From contig BCGN01000004.1 in the NCBI GenBank assembly GCA_001599295.1, positions 1,551,676-1,615,675 of the forward strand: 64,000 nucleotides of DNA. The letters are read 5' to 3'. This document shows, in pieces, positions 53,577 to 64,000 of the stretch. Source of the DNA: Sporopachydermia quercuum (lineage: Eukaryota > Ascomycota > Sporopachydermiomycetes > Sporopachydermiales > Sporopachydermiaceae). A model generated the notes under the pieces. That model saw only the letters and a program-made list of their open reading frames with translations. It did not search any database and was not told the origin of the DNA. A program made the position numbers and the translations under genes. Position 1 is the first letter of the stretch. The number at the start of each line of letters is the position of its first letter.

Positions 53577-56500
53577 ATGGATTCGTCGGGAGTCCAACAG
53601 ATTGTCTCCGCATTGGAGACTATTCATAGTCCGTCTACTTCGAATGCTGATAGACAGAAAGCGCAAGAGGTATGTTCGCCATTACTTACATTTGATCTTT
53701 CATCCCACTATAATAAAGCATATTTAGAACTGCTTTATTTTAATGAATAGTATTTTTTTGCNTTTGTTTTTGTTCTATGATTCATATTCCATAGATCTGG
53801 TACTAACATGTTTTATTTATTCTAGTTTCTGGAAACTGTCAAAGCTCAAGAAGATGCACCACTGTGGGGTTGGCAACTGGCGTTACCTGAGCAAGGAAAT
53901 GATCCAGTGGTACGACATTTTGGCCTTACATTAATCCAGCATTCGATACAGTATAACTTCATTTTGTATCCCGAAATAAAACGTCGTGCGGTCCGTGATT
54001 GGGTAGTCGAATTAGCAACTAAAGTCACTGATGGTGATAAACATTTCATAAAAGAGAAAATTGCTTTCCTCTGGGTCGCCTTGGCCAAAAGAGTTTGGGG
54101 AGCTTTCCCCGTAGGTTCTGAAAACGAGTTGGAAGCTGAAGGATTTAAAAATGTGTCTTCCAGTGGTAGAGATGCCAGTGTAGGTGAATCTGCCGAACCA
54201 GATGATACCTCCCAACCAGACACTATTCAACCTGATGGATGGGTAACAATGGATCAAACATTATATGAAATGTGGAATGCTAATAACAGCACCAAAGAGC
54301 TCGTGCTTATTATATTTCGTACTTTGTTCGAGGATCTTTTCATGATAGAAGATCCTGTATCTGCTAAACGAGGAACCATTCTTGGTGCCATTTGCATAGA
54401 AGTAGTTACTTCAGAACATGTTCTAACAGAAACATACTCTTCAAGGGTTCCTTCGCTACGGAAATGTCGTTATGGTTCTGAAGGTTGGATTCGTAGATGG
54501 TCTGATTTATTAGGTGAATGTTTAGCTGTTGGACCTGCTGCTGACGCTCTGTCACAACGGTTCAGTATCAAGGTGCTCCAGACATTGAAAACGTGTCTCC
54601 ACTGGGTTCTACCATTGGAATTGCGTTCCGCTTCGCTATTAGAAAGGTTATCATCTTGCATTGTTATCGATTGTATACCCATTCGAACATTGGCAACCGA
54701 CTGTCTACACGCTCTATTCACCAGAAATTATGCCTCCGATGAAGATTTCCAACAAATCGTTGGAGTAGTGTTTATGTCTCAAGGAATACAGACCTTGGCT
54801 ACGGTATACAACTCCATCACAATAGATCCGGATGATATAGATGAACAAGGTTATGCTTTGTTGAAAAAACTAGTGGAAATGATTGTTGGATTAGGTGAAT
54901 TCCTTAACGTGAGTAAGAAAACTTTACCTAAAGACGCTGACATTGCAAGCTTCTTAGAGCTTGTTTTGTCTTCAACTCAGCATCCAAGTCTTATTATCTC
55001 TGGATTGTCTCTACAGTTTTGGTGTTCAGTGCTTCGAATTGAATTAGTTTTAGGCAATGAAGAAGTAATGGCTGTTGTTCCGAGACTGCTAGAAATAGCC
55101 GCTGATAGATTACTAGCTTATGATGATGTTCCAGAGGATCACGTGGCTCGAAAATTTCTTGAAATCGATTTTGATTCGGCCCCAGATATCTCAGTGTTTG
55201 TAGAAAATTACCGGAAGTTTATGGATGATATAGTTAGATTAGCTGTGTGTCGTAAACCAGAAACAGGTTTACAATGGATAGCTGCAAGATTGAGTATGTT
55301 TTTTCAATCATCTGCTGGTCAAGAGGCTCTTTCTAATGGTAGATTGCCTCATAACCATGGAATGGTATTCATATATGCCCAATCCCAGTTTGCTCTAGTT
55401 GAAGCTGGTCTCAGAGGTCTTACCAGGTGGAAAATATGGTATCAAGGCAGCGATAAACAAGAACTGAGAATGAACTTGGAAACCATTGTAGAACAGATAT
55501 GTAATGAAGTTCTAACATTGAAAATTCCTGATCCTTTACTACTGGGGAAGCATATTCAAACATTGGTGCAATTTGCTCCTTTATTAAAAGCTTCACAACA
55601 GCAATTGATGTTCAGAGTATTAGAAAAAGTGCTAGAAACATGCACATTTGATGCAGGAGATACTACTTTATCTGATGACGATCGTGAGCTTGTTAGAGAC
55701 CTACGCACTCTATGTGGAACAGAATTAAATAGGTTGGCTTATATGATGCCAGAAGCTCTCAGAAATATATACGAAGATCTAGAAAGAGTCATTGCTCAAA
55801 TTCTATCCGGTGACAGAGTAACTGAGCATGAAGCAGTAGCATTCAAATCATTTTTATTAGTTGTTTCTCAGAGATCTGCTATGCCTAATAAAGCAGAGAA
55901 ATTCATTGCAATTGTTGATCCAGAATTAGCTGCTTGGACAGAGAAAAGTACCATGCAAGGCTTGATGGATCTCCCTTGGTTTATGGAAAGAGTAGGCATT
56001 GTTAGAATTGCTGAGTATTTCCGCTCCCGTGGTATTTCTGCTTCGACTGACCTTCTACAGGCCAAAATGGATGCTAGAGGCAGAGAATTGAAATCAGAAT
56101 TAAAGTCTAAATGGTCAGCTCTGTTTCCCATACGTGCCACTAGAATATATATTCAGTATACCATTGAAAAACTTCCACATGACTCCTCTGAATATAAGGA
56201 TTTGCTTGCATTATGGAAACCAAGAGTACAACCTATTTTGCCCCATATCCTTCAGTTAATACGTCAAACACAAGCATATTTCAATCCTGACAACTGGATA
56301 GAATTGCCTTCTGAAGTGCAGTCTTTTGTTAAATATTCAACTATGGAAAGGCTATGGCAAGTAGGTGTTTCCATCAAGAGCAAAGATACATTTGTCGAGG
56401 AGAACGTAAAAGCAATGCATACGTTACGAGATTTTGCAGACTCGGTTGGTCATATCGTCAGCTATACAAGGGAGTACGCATTTCTGACATTGGGATCTAT

Positions 56501-57578
56501 TTCTCAGTTAGAAGAAACTATGTACGAAATACCAGGAATGGCAGAAAACCTATGGTTAGCATTAGCTGGAGATGCTAAAGGTATTACCAGTCATGTTTGG
56601 AGGCATATGATAAACTTGGTAGTGAGAAACGTTGTAAAGAATTGTCCTCATAGATACATCAAGCCGTTCATGACCCAATTCCTCCCATTAGTATTACGTC
56701 AGTTGGATACTTTGCTGAGAGGAAAATGGGAGACAGTATATATTCATGGAGTCCTACTAGTAGGGGATGAGGATGAAGACACACTATCAGCAGAAATGAT
56801 GGAGGAGTATCTGTTGAGACAATTAACAGCTATTGTTGATCGTATGCTCATTGATTTGGTAGGTCCAGTATCAGGACATCACCACCATGGTACAAGTTCC
56901 AGTTCTAATGGGTCGTCAGGAAAGTCAGGTTCCAACTTATCCCCAGAAGCTATAGAGCTCAGAAAGACTGTTTTAACTACTAAGGAGGTTCTGGCACCAT
57001 TCTTACAACTGTGCGTAAATATTGTTGGGTATAGAGATACTCGTTGCAGTTTTAATGCATGTTTGGTGTTAAGAAACGTTCTACCGGAGATAATGCTTGT
57101 CGATCAAGAGGTTGATGCCTTTCTATGTGAAAACTTGATCAAAACTTGTGTGGGTGTTCTTTCCGATTCATATTTCAATGATGTTCATGGAGAAGCAGGA
57201 TATGTGCTTACTATGCTATATACAGTTTTACGTACGAAGTACGATGAGCCAGCAAGCATTCTTGCTGAGCTACTAACAGCTAAAGGTAACATTACCGTCA
57301 AACAAGTTGGTGATTTTGATGAGAAGATTAAGACAATAGGATCTTTACGCCAGCAAAGAGGCCTACTATTAGAATTGATGATGATGGCTAATAAAACAAT
57401 GGAAAACTCAGAAGCCAATGATATGAGAAGTAGAGAAGCTCTACAGAAACAAGCCGATCGTAAAGCTCAGAAAGAAAAAATTCAGTTGATGAAAGAAAAA
57501 CAACAACAGAAGAAAAATTATGATGTTATGGATGATCCTTTTGTCGAGAATGCCTTGTCAGGCATATTTGATCAATAG
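53577..57578 (+). CDS. MSN5: Msn5, karyopherin beta (exportin-5 family)
   Basis: Nuclear exporter of phosphorylated cargo and importer of some complexes; cargo loading is controlled by Ran-GTP (GSP1 lies 5.6 kb downstream). Two exons, 53577-53669 and 53826-57578, 1281 residues. The intron 53670-53825 has donor GTATGT, branch TACTAAC and acceptor TCTAG, and falls exactly between E31 and F32, giving DRQKAQEFLETVKAQEDAPL. The N-terminal importin-beta/Xpo1 region is clear (WGWQLALPEQGNDPVVRHFG, LTLIQHSIQYNF, KIAFLWVALAKRVWG). The rest is HEAT solenoid. The tail is a charged helix rich in K and Q, ending VMDDPFVENALSGIFDQ. A 71-bp fragment similar to part of this gene lies downstream of APC11. Confidence 0.93.
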
Positions 57579-57960
57579 ATTGGATAGAGTAAAGTAAGTG
57601 ATGATTTAATATTTCAGTAGGTCGCTGAACTCAATCAATAATGAAGCAAGAAAAGTAATTAAATGAGAAATCAGTGGGAAAGAAGAGGGAATAGCTGTTA
57701 TTGGTGTTAATATTGTATTTTTCTTTGGTTTAATGGTCAATCAAAATGTTTCATTCGCATAGAATAGTATTCTTTAATAAATGTGAGTGTTACTATGAAG
57801 AACTTAAAAATCATGTTTATCATGTATTAAGTATATATGTCACGCATTCTATATATATTATTAATACATTGANGTATAATATAAATAACATTATATGGTA
57901 TGCTATGCTGTTCTATGCTTATATCCTTCGACTCCCTAATCATTACTATTGTTACACACA
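57579..57960. other. Convergent intergenic region MSN5/ADIP-like
   Basis: About 380 bp, AT-rich, nothing recognised. Confidence 0.4.
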
Positions 57961-59046
57961 TTATTGAGATTCTCTATACTTTTGCCATTTCTCCATCGTT
58001 TCTATAGCACTTTTCCAATTCTTACTCACATCTTGTAATTGAGCTTTCAGCTCAGTATTTTCCTTTTGAAGTTGTTCAATTGTTACTCCATTTTCAACTG
58101 ACCCATTCTTATGTTGAGCCCTATACGTAGACCGCAATGATTCAAATGCTTCATTGGTTTCATTCTTCAGCTCATTATAAGGCTTCAAATTCAATATTTG
58201 CACAGCTAAGTCCAAGTTTTCATTTGATAGCAATTCCTGTGAATCTATCAGCTCCTCTAGACTTATAGATTTATTTGGTTCAGACAACAGTTTGCGAATA
58301 GCGCTATTAACAGAATGTACTAATCCTGAAAGATTTTGATGTTCCTGTGCCAAATGCTTCAATAAAACATTCAAATCTGATAATATAATATCGGTTTCCT
58401 TATCTATAATATTTGGTCTTACTGTAGTTGGATCTAATAGCACTACTTCTTCTCCACTTATCAGTCTTCGACGATTAAGAGAGAAAAGCTTTTCCCTTAG
58501 CTGTGATAAAGTAAAATCTCTTCTTTTGATTTCCTTTATATATTGCGTTTTCATTCCTGATGACGNAGCTTTCAGTTTACTATTGGCTTCCTTCAGTTCA
58601 TTGTTGTTTATTTCTAAATTACGTATAGTGCTTAGAAAGGATATCTTTGCCAATGAATTCTCTTGCAGTTTCTTCTCCAGTAGCATTACTTTATTCTGAG
58701 CCTGACGTTTTTCTTCGTTAGATATTGCCACTTTATTTTGTTCATTGTTGATCTGAGTAATAAAATTTTCTTTCTGTCTTGAGTTTCTTTCTATTGTTTG
58801 AATTAGAAGATATATCAGATTGATCACGTTCTTATCGTTGGCCTTACACTTCTCTGATGCTGTAACTGTCAGTTTAGATTCCACATCATTTACTGTTCGT
58901 TCTTCTTCGACTTCAATTAAATCGTTTAGAGAAACTGAAGGAAAAAATATTTTATCTTTTTTCTTAAGATATCCTTTAGCTTGTAGAGTTGAGTTTAGAA
59001 TTGCTGACGCGTTGTCTAGAGATGATTTATCAATTGAGCTTTCCAT
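57961..59046 (-). CDS. Coiled-coil protein of the ADIP/SSX2IP (Msd1-like) family
   Basis: 361 residues, start ATG 59046 (MESSIDKSSLDNASAILNST). It is mostly coiled coil (about residues 80-215 and 300-355). The stretch ISFLSTIRNLEINNNELKEA, then IKEIKRRDFTLSQLREKLFS and LNRRRLISGEEVVLLDPTT, resembles the afadin- and alpha-actinin-binding domain found in SSX2IP and in fission yeast Msd1, which anchors microtubule minus ends at spindle poles. The N-terminus SAILNSTLQAKGYLKKKDKI also fits that family (an LNxxLxxxGxP-like start). Function is inferred from this resemblance only. One n at 58566. Confidence 0.6.
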   Translation of the reverse strand: MESSIDKSSLDNASAILNSTLQAKGYLKKKDKIFFPSVSLNDLIEVEEERTVNDVESKLTVTASEKCKANDKNVINLIYLLIQTIERNSRQKENFITQINNEQNKVAISNEEKRQAQNKVMLLEKKLQENSLAKISFLSTIRNLEINNNELKEANSKLKAXSSGMKTQYIKEIKRRDFTLSQLREKLFSLNRRRLISGEEVVLLDPTTVRPNIIDKETDIILSDLNVLLKHLAQEHQNLSGLVHSVNSAIRKLLSEPNKSISLEELIDSQELLSNENLDLAVQILNLKPYNELKNETNEAFESLRSTYRAQHKNGSVENGVTIEQLQKENTELKAQLQDVSKNWKSAIETMEKWQKYRESQ

Positions 59047-60103
59047 TTCTTGACAGAATTAGTGAATGGGCATTTGTCGAAGACCGAACGCTATATGATA
59101 AGAAATACACTCGAATAGAATAGATAGTTGATTTATATAGTCGCAATCCAAGTTTCTCAGTTTTGATCATTAAGCAGTGAAAATGAATTATGTTTTATGA
59201 TGTCTTATTTGGTTGATTGATGAGACAAGAGAGAAGATAGATAGCTATGATTGTAGGACGCGTCGCATAGAGATGCATGTATATGTATGAAGCTGCATGA
59301 TGAATGTAATGCAATGCATTGGAAGGGGATAAGACAAATGTGATTGGATAAAGGGAAAAAGATGTCGAGGTTATGGGAATAGTTAGAAATTATGATGAAC
59401 TTGAAGGATACTTTTATTATTTTAATAACAGATAATTTTTTCATTGTTTTAATGTTCTCATAAACACCTGTCTTAGATATTTTGCCTTTATTTATATCAA
59501 CGCGTGTGGAGTCTCTGTACAATTATGCATGTAGTGCATGAGTTTGAAGTAGGTGCAGTCTTCATATTCATTGAGAAGCTTCTTGATTGTCTATGATCTA
59601 CAATTGAACTGATTTCCACTCTATTTTATATCATTAGGTAAACGTAAGCGTAATATGCGGAAAAACGGAACTTCTTCGTTTAATGTGTCCGTCTCATTGA
59701 AACAACTGAATGCATCTTCAAATAGCATTTACCCTAGAACAAATCAATACGCATTCCTGCATGANTCATGCAGGAATGTAAACTTAATTCTTGATGTTCA
59801 ACAAATCCCTTACAATCTACAAAGCAGATAGCTAAGACCTCCATATAAATGAGTTCAATAAAACATAACAAAAACAAACCTTTAGAGATTATAAATATAT
59901 AGCCAGTATTCTTAAATCTTCAATAGAAAAAAAGATATCATATACAATTCAAGAAAACTCCTAATAGGCCATTTCCATAATTTCTTCAAGTTCAAATCAC
60001 ACATGAAACTCTTTATAACATGTTCACACCAAAACAAACCTTTGAATATCTAAAGAAATGCTAAAATTTTAAGGAAAATATAATTGTAATGCTGTAAACA
60101 GGT
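59047..60103. other. Intergenic region ATP14 to ADIP-like gene
   Basis: About 1.06 kb with a near-perfect palindrome at 59752-59778. The frame at 59205-59522 (-) has no recognisable feature. Confidence 0.4.
59752..59778. repeat. 27-bp perfect palindrome around an n
   Basis: Arms CATTCCTGCATGA and TCATGCAGGAATG are exact reverse complements of 13 bp, with a single n between them. Confidence 0.8.
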
Positions 60104-61132
60104 TTAATGAGAATCGTGGATTTCTTCCAAAACAAACCATTCGTCTTCGGCAGGGGCAGCTTCTCCATCTTCGGCTTTAATTCCTTCAACTTCAACAGCA
60201 GAAGCAGTGTATGATTCTAATTCACTGGCACCTTCAGCTTCAATCTTAGGAGCAGCAGGCGCAATAGGAGAAGACCATGGTTTGACATTTCCTTCGGCAT
60301 CCTTAGGGGAGATAGGAGTAGGCTTGAATGACTTAAGCTCCTTGAGGTAAAGGTCTTGGATGAGATCTATGAATTCTTGTTAGCACATGAACAACACGAT
60401 TGAGCGTGCTGTCTCAAAGCTTCAGTTCCAATCGGTAATGGTTTTTCTTAATACATACTTGATCTCACAGCAGCGGCAGAGAAAGCTCTGACATTTCTGG
60501 CAGCAACGCGCTATATGTTGTTAGTATTCAATTGTAATCGTAAACAATGAGAAAACCTGAGGGTATTCTTTATTGATATAGGTCCTTGTATTACATTTCC
60601 TCTAATTCTCCTGGTTGATGATTAATAGGTAAACCATTAATCAAGGCACTGTCTAATATAATTCACTGTCTAACATAGTTCATTCAACACACCGACCGGC
60701 GCAACAAGGTCCACTTTCGTCAATTGAAGGTATCGTGTCCTCTGACACGTTAACAAACAATGAAATAGCAATTCAAACAATTTCCTTATGCCAGGCTTAA
60801 CTCTCAGTACATTTTGTTCTCGATATCATCGTTCCTATCTTCCGAATCTATAACCCCTGAATACCACACATCTCCAGTGACCACCAACCAGAACACTCCA
60901 ACAGCAATTGCCATCAATTGAACTTATTTCTAATTCAGACAAACATTCATCATTAAACCAACAATTATCTCCCACCAATTACTGTCGAATATCTATCGAA
61001 AATGTTGCTACCCCAAGAAACAAAACATATTATCATTCATTGAATCACCTAATCAACTATTGAACCTATCCCTAAATCAATCAATCAGCAATCATAACTT
61101 ACTGTAGAAACTTTGATAGATTGTGACAACAT
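60104..61132 (-). CDS. ATP14: Atp14, subunit h of mitochondrial F1Fo ATP synthase
   Basis: Peripheral-stalk subunit of ATP synthase. Three exons on the minus strand: 61132-61103 (MLSQSIKVST), 60510-60459 and 60366-60104; 345 nt, 114 residues. Intron 1 is 592 nt (GTAAGT, TACTAAC, ATATAG) and intron 2 is 92 nt (GTATGT, TGCTAAC, CATAG). The spliced protein begins with a presequence (RVAARNVRAFSAAAVRS), then NLIQDLYLKELKSFKPTPIS and PKDAEGNVKPWSSP, which match S. cerevisiae VIQDLYLRELKDTKLAPSTL and DAEGNVKPWNPP. The acidic C-terminus ends with DEWFVLEEIHDSH, like EEDWLVLDD...ESH. The gene is too fragmented to show as a long open frame. Identification is secure. Confidence 0.95.
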
Positions 61133-61720
61133 TGTAACTAATTATTTCAGAAAATTATCCAATGCTTTCTGTACTAATGCTGGTGGTTATTTTTCTTCAA
61201 TCGTATCATCAAACTTTCTTTCTTTCTAGTGCTCTTCTAGCTGATATCCCCATCTCGACTGCTAGCAAGTAAGAAAGGAGCTCTCCCTATTCTATTTCCA
61301 TTCAGTCAATCAACGTTCAGCTTCGGCCACAGTAATGAGATAGTTTGTTATTGGTGTTTGGGTGTTAAGTTTACTAGGAGGGGGTTTCGGGAGGTTTTAT
61401 CCGGGTAATTTCCAGATGAGAAGGTTTGGGAGAGACACGGGGGTCATTCTCGTGACAGTGAATGTGAAGTATAACAGAAAAAAAGGAATAGGAGATAGAA
61501 ACATATATGATTGATGGCATCTTGCTCTACTGTTACCGATTGATCTGCTGTGTTATTAATTGATTTGCTACGTGGGAACTATTGTATATTATCACTGAAG
61601 ATCTGTTTGTCTGTTGATGTTCTAACCGCTAAGTGAAATAGAATTGTTGAGCTCAGAAAAATAATTGGGGGAGCGCAATAGAAAGTGTAACATATTGAGA
61701 TTGTGCAAAAAAAAAATATA
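61133..61720. promoter_or_regulatory. Divergent promoter region ATP14/YHC1
   Basis: About 590 bp between divergent genes. AT-rich; an A-run lies just before the YHC1 ATG. No other feature recognised. Confidence 0.45.
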
Positions 61721-62351
61721 ATGCCTAAGATAAGTATTTTATTTGATAATGATTGATTTATATTAGATGGTTGAATTACGTGGAAAACAAAAATTTATCT
61801 GTAACATTGGTATTAACATATTGGTTGCTTTACTATTTCTGCGATTACTGTCAAGTGTTTCTCACACACGATTCGAGAAGTGTCAGGAAAGCTCATAGTA
61901 TTGGGAAGAACCATGTGAAACTAGTGAGTGATTATTATGAAGGTACGTTTGAATGTTATTAAATGTGGGATTTACAATGTAGAATATTTTAATAGAGTAA
62001 TGCATACTAACTTTTATTGCAGCGCGAGCTAAAGAATTGGGTTTACTACAGAGTTCTGTTATTTTCCAGGCGGGAGAAGATCAAGATATCTCGGTACAGA
62101 AGTATAATTTGGGCGCACCTGGCCTCTCAACAGGACATAAGAAGATACACAGAGGAAAATTCAATCGAAATAACAAGTTTGCGCCAAAAGAACAAGAAAA
62201 ACCGGATGATCCTTATGAGCTTCTGAAAACTAGAGTTCTTCCTCCTCCCCCTCCATTGGTTGTTGGAGGAACTTCAATCCCATTACCTACACCACAGTAT
62301 GCATACGTTCCACCAGTGATCGAGTTGAAGAATGTCAAATATCCTGAGTAG
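61721..62351 (+). CDS. YHC1: U1 snRNP protein C (Yhc1), with an AT-AC first intron
   Basis: U1-C binds the U1 snRNA:5' splice site duplex and helps U1 accept or reject splice sites. Three exons: 61721-61729 (ATG CCT AAG), 61834-61942 and 62023-62351; 447 nt, 148 residues. Spliced, the start is MPKYFCDYC, and the zinc ligands fall at C6, C9, H24 and H30, exactly as in human U1-C (MPKFYCDYC). Intron 1 (61730-61833) is AT-AC; intron 2 (61943-62022) is ordinary (GTACGT, TACTAAC at 62005-62011, GCAG) and joins SDYYE to [10 protein letters not shown]. Without intron 1 the zinc-finger frame has no ATG: a TGA at 61750-61752 closes it, and only a TTG follows. The tail has a proline run ([10 protein letters not shown]) typical of U1-C. 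I know of no intron in S. cerevisiae YHC1. Confidence 0.93.
61730..61833 (+). other. AT-AC intron of YHC1 (104 nt, U2-type)
   Basis: Begins ATAAGTATTT, identical to a strong GTAAGTAT donor apart from position 1, and ends TTGCTTTAC. A TATTAAC branch site lies at 61811-61817 with 17 nt from the branch A to the intron end, inside the 9-23 nt range of the other introns here. It does not match U12 signals (ATATCCTT, TTCCTTAAC). The only AG between the stop and the zinc finger is at 61764-61765, and it gives neither the frame nor the MPK join. Phase 0. Confidence 0.85.
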
Positions 62352-63183
62352 TCGAACCGGATATTAAAGAAAAAACCACAGTTAATACGGAACTTAAACA
62401 ATCAAGAGATCTAATACCAAGAATAGCTAGAAGGAACCAGAACTATGGCACCATAGGTTCTTTGATCACAAGAAACTGAATTCTCAATTCCATTTCAGCT
62501 GAGACTTGGCAAAAGGCATACAACAATCTTTGAAATCTCAATGCCTCAAACCGACATGGATTATCTACAATTCCTGTGATCTTCGGTGTAGCAGATCCCC
62601 TACCTCCTCTTGTCCTATATCAGGGCGGCGATCTACTTGGGAAGCATCACATCTCATTCTATGAGAAATTTGACCTGCGATTACATCATCACTATTTACA
62701 TACCACTTAAAACGGTAGATGTTGCCGGGTAACAGATACTTCAATTACATAATCGAACTGTGTAGAAGCCATAGCTAAAACATTGGGAACACACATTATG
62801 AAAGAATTTTTCTTACTGTTTACATGTAGAAAACATAAATGTATAGTAAATCACAACACCCATTAGAGAATTTCACAAATGGATTGCTTGTCCCTTTTTT
62901 CTTCTTACATTTTCATAGAGATGATATAAATATATAAAGGAATACTCAAATACGATCTGTTATTTTAGTAGTAATATATTATAAATCAACGTTGGTTAAT
63001 CTGAAGAACTTAGACTGGGGCAATTTCGCTGGACAAAGTTTGGTTTTGTAAGATATTTATTGTTGTAGAATAGCTTAGTGTTAGATCAATATACAGTGAT
63101 ATATTAGCACCGAACTAGGTTTAACGTCATATCGAGTGATTTGAACAAAGTACACATATTAAACAATAATATACATATACAAA
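62352..63183. promoter_or_regulatory. GSP1 promoter region
   Basis: About 830 bp. A good TATA box (TATATAAAG) lies at 62931-62939, about 250 bp before the GSP1 ATG. No gene or RNA seen. Confidence 0.5.
62931..62939 (+). promoter_or_regulatory. Likely TATA box of GSP1
   Basis: TATATAAAG fits the yeast TATAWAAR consensus. The distance to the ATG is long but possible for a gene with a leader of 100 nt or more. Confidence 0.45.

Positions 63184-64000
<817 letters not shown>

Noticed and set aside
61730-61739. U12-type (minor spliceosome) AT-AC intron
   Set aside because: The donor is ATAAGTATTT, not ATATCCTT, and the branch is TATTAAC at 17 nt, not TTCCTTAAC close to the end. Budding yeasts also lack the minor spliceosome as far as is known.
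61733-61765. A GT-AG intron inside the YHC1 start region (GTATTT...TTAG)
   Set aside because: It would be about 33 nt with no branch site, and the join leaves the zinc-finger frame.
61753-61962. Reading U1-C from the continuous frame ([11 protein letters not shown]... then YYFCDYC)
   Set aside because: It starts at TTG right after a TGA, adds about 25 hydrophobic residues not found in U1-C, and reads LYYF instead of MPKYF before the first zinc cysteine.

Overview
The window is fungal nuclear DNA, most likely from a budding yeast (Saccharomycotina). It is AT-rich, densely packed with single-copy yeast genes (MDM10, NUP192, NSP1, GPM1, PUF6, CCC2, CFT1, MSN5, ATP14, GSP1), and its short introns carry a TACTAAC-like branch site 9-23 nt before the 3' splice site. 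CTG codes for conserved leucines in the CCC2 CPC helix and in GSP1, so the CUG-Ser clade is unlikely. Introns are commoner than in Saccharomyces cerevisiae, and a creC-type WD40 gene is present; both hint at a lineage outside the Saccharomycetaceae. I cannot name the species. Single ambiguous bases (n) are scattered through the window. They do not break reading frames, so they look like uncertain base calls rather than gaps.

Layout. 1-1679: XDJ1-type J-protein (-, 3' end outside the window). 2292-4112: MDM10 (+, four exons). 5416-8880: creC-like WD40 protein (-). 9759-11375: PP2A activator of the PTPA family (-). 12033-17472: NUP192 (+, two exons). 18140-20476: NSP1 (-). 21148-21897: GPM1 (-). 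23030-24988: PUF6 (-). 26190-30050: CCC2 (+). 30764-31160: APC11 (+, two exons). 32162-36094: VPS3 (+). 36678-41072: CFT1 (+). 41470-42162: GPI11 (+). 42681-45005: WDR44/DGR2-type WD40 protein (-). 45006-47683: gene-poor stretch. 47750-48913: AIM24 (+). 49267-50250: IPK1 (+). 50282-51190: HTD2 (-). 51724-52608: RPF1 (+). 53577-57578: MSN5 (+, two exons). 57961-59046: ADIP/SSX2IP-like coiled coil (-). 60104-61132: ATP14 (-, three exons). 61721-62351: YHC1, the U1-C protein (+, three exons). 63184-64000: GSP1/Ran (+, cut by the window end).

Main discovery. The gene for U1 snRNP protein C (YHC1) makes sense only if its first intron (61730-61833) starts with AT and ends with AC. Exon 1 is ATG CCT AAG (MPK). 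Joining it to TATTTCTGCGAT gives MPKYFCDYC, with the U1-C zinc ligands at C6, C9, H24 and H30. The intron has an ATAAGTAT donor (the usual GTAAGTAT with only G1 changed) and a TATTAAC branch site, so it is a major-spliceosome AT-AC intron rather than a U12 type. It sits in the gene for the protein that helps U1 choose 5' splice sites, which suggests possible autoregulation. All 13 other coding introns inferred here are GT-AG.

Other points: an XDJ1 start codon assembled by splicing (A^TG); a 71-bp relic of MSN5 sequence downstream of APC11; a likely 5'UTR intron in GPM1; an Sm-site-plus-hairpin motif in the 45-47.7 kb gap; and four nucleocytoplasmic transport genes (NUP192, NSP1, MSN5, GSP1) within one 52-kb stretch. 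The remaining genes are housekeeping functions: ribosome biogenesis (PUF6, RPF1), mRNA 3' processing (CFT1), splicing (YHC1), mitochondria (XDJ1, MDM10, AIM24, HTD2, ATP14), membrane traffic and GPI anchors (VPS3, GPI11), copper (CCC2), the cell cycle (APC11) and inositol phosphates (IPK1).
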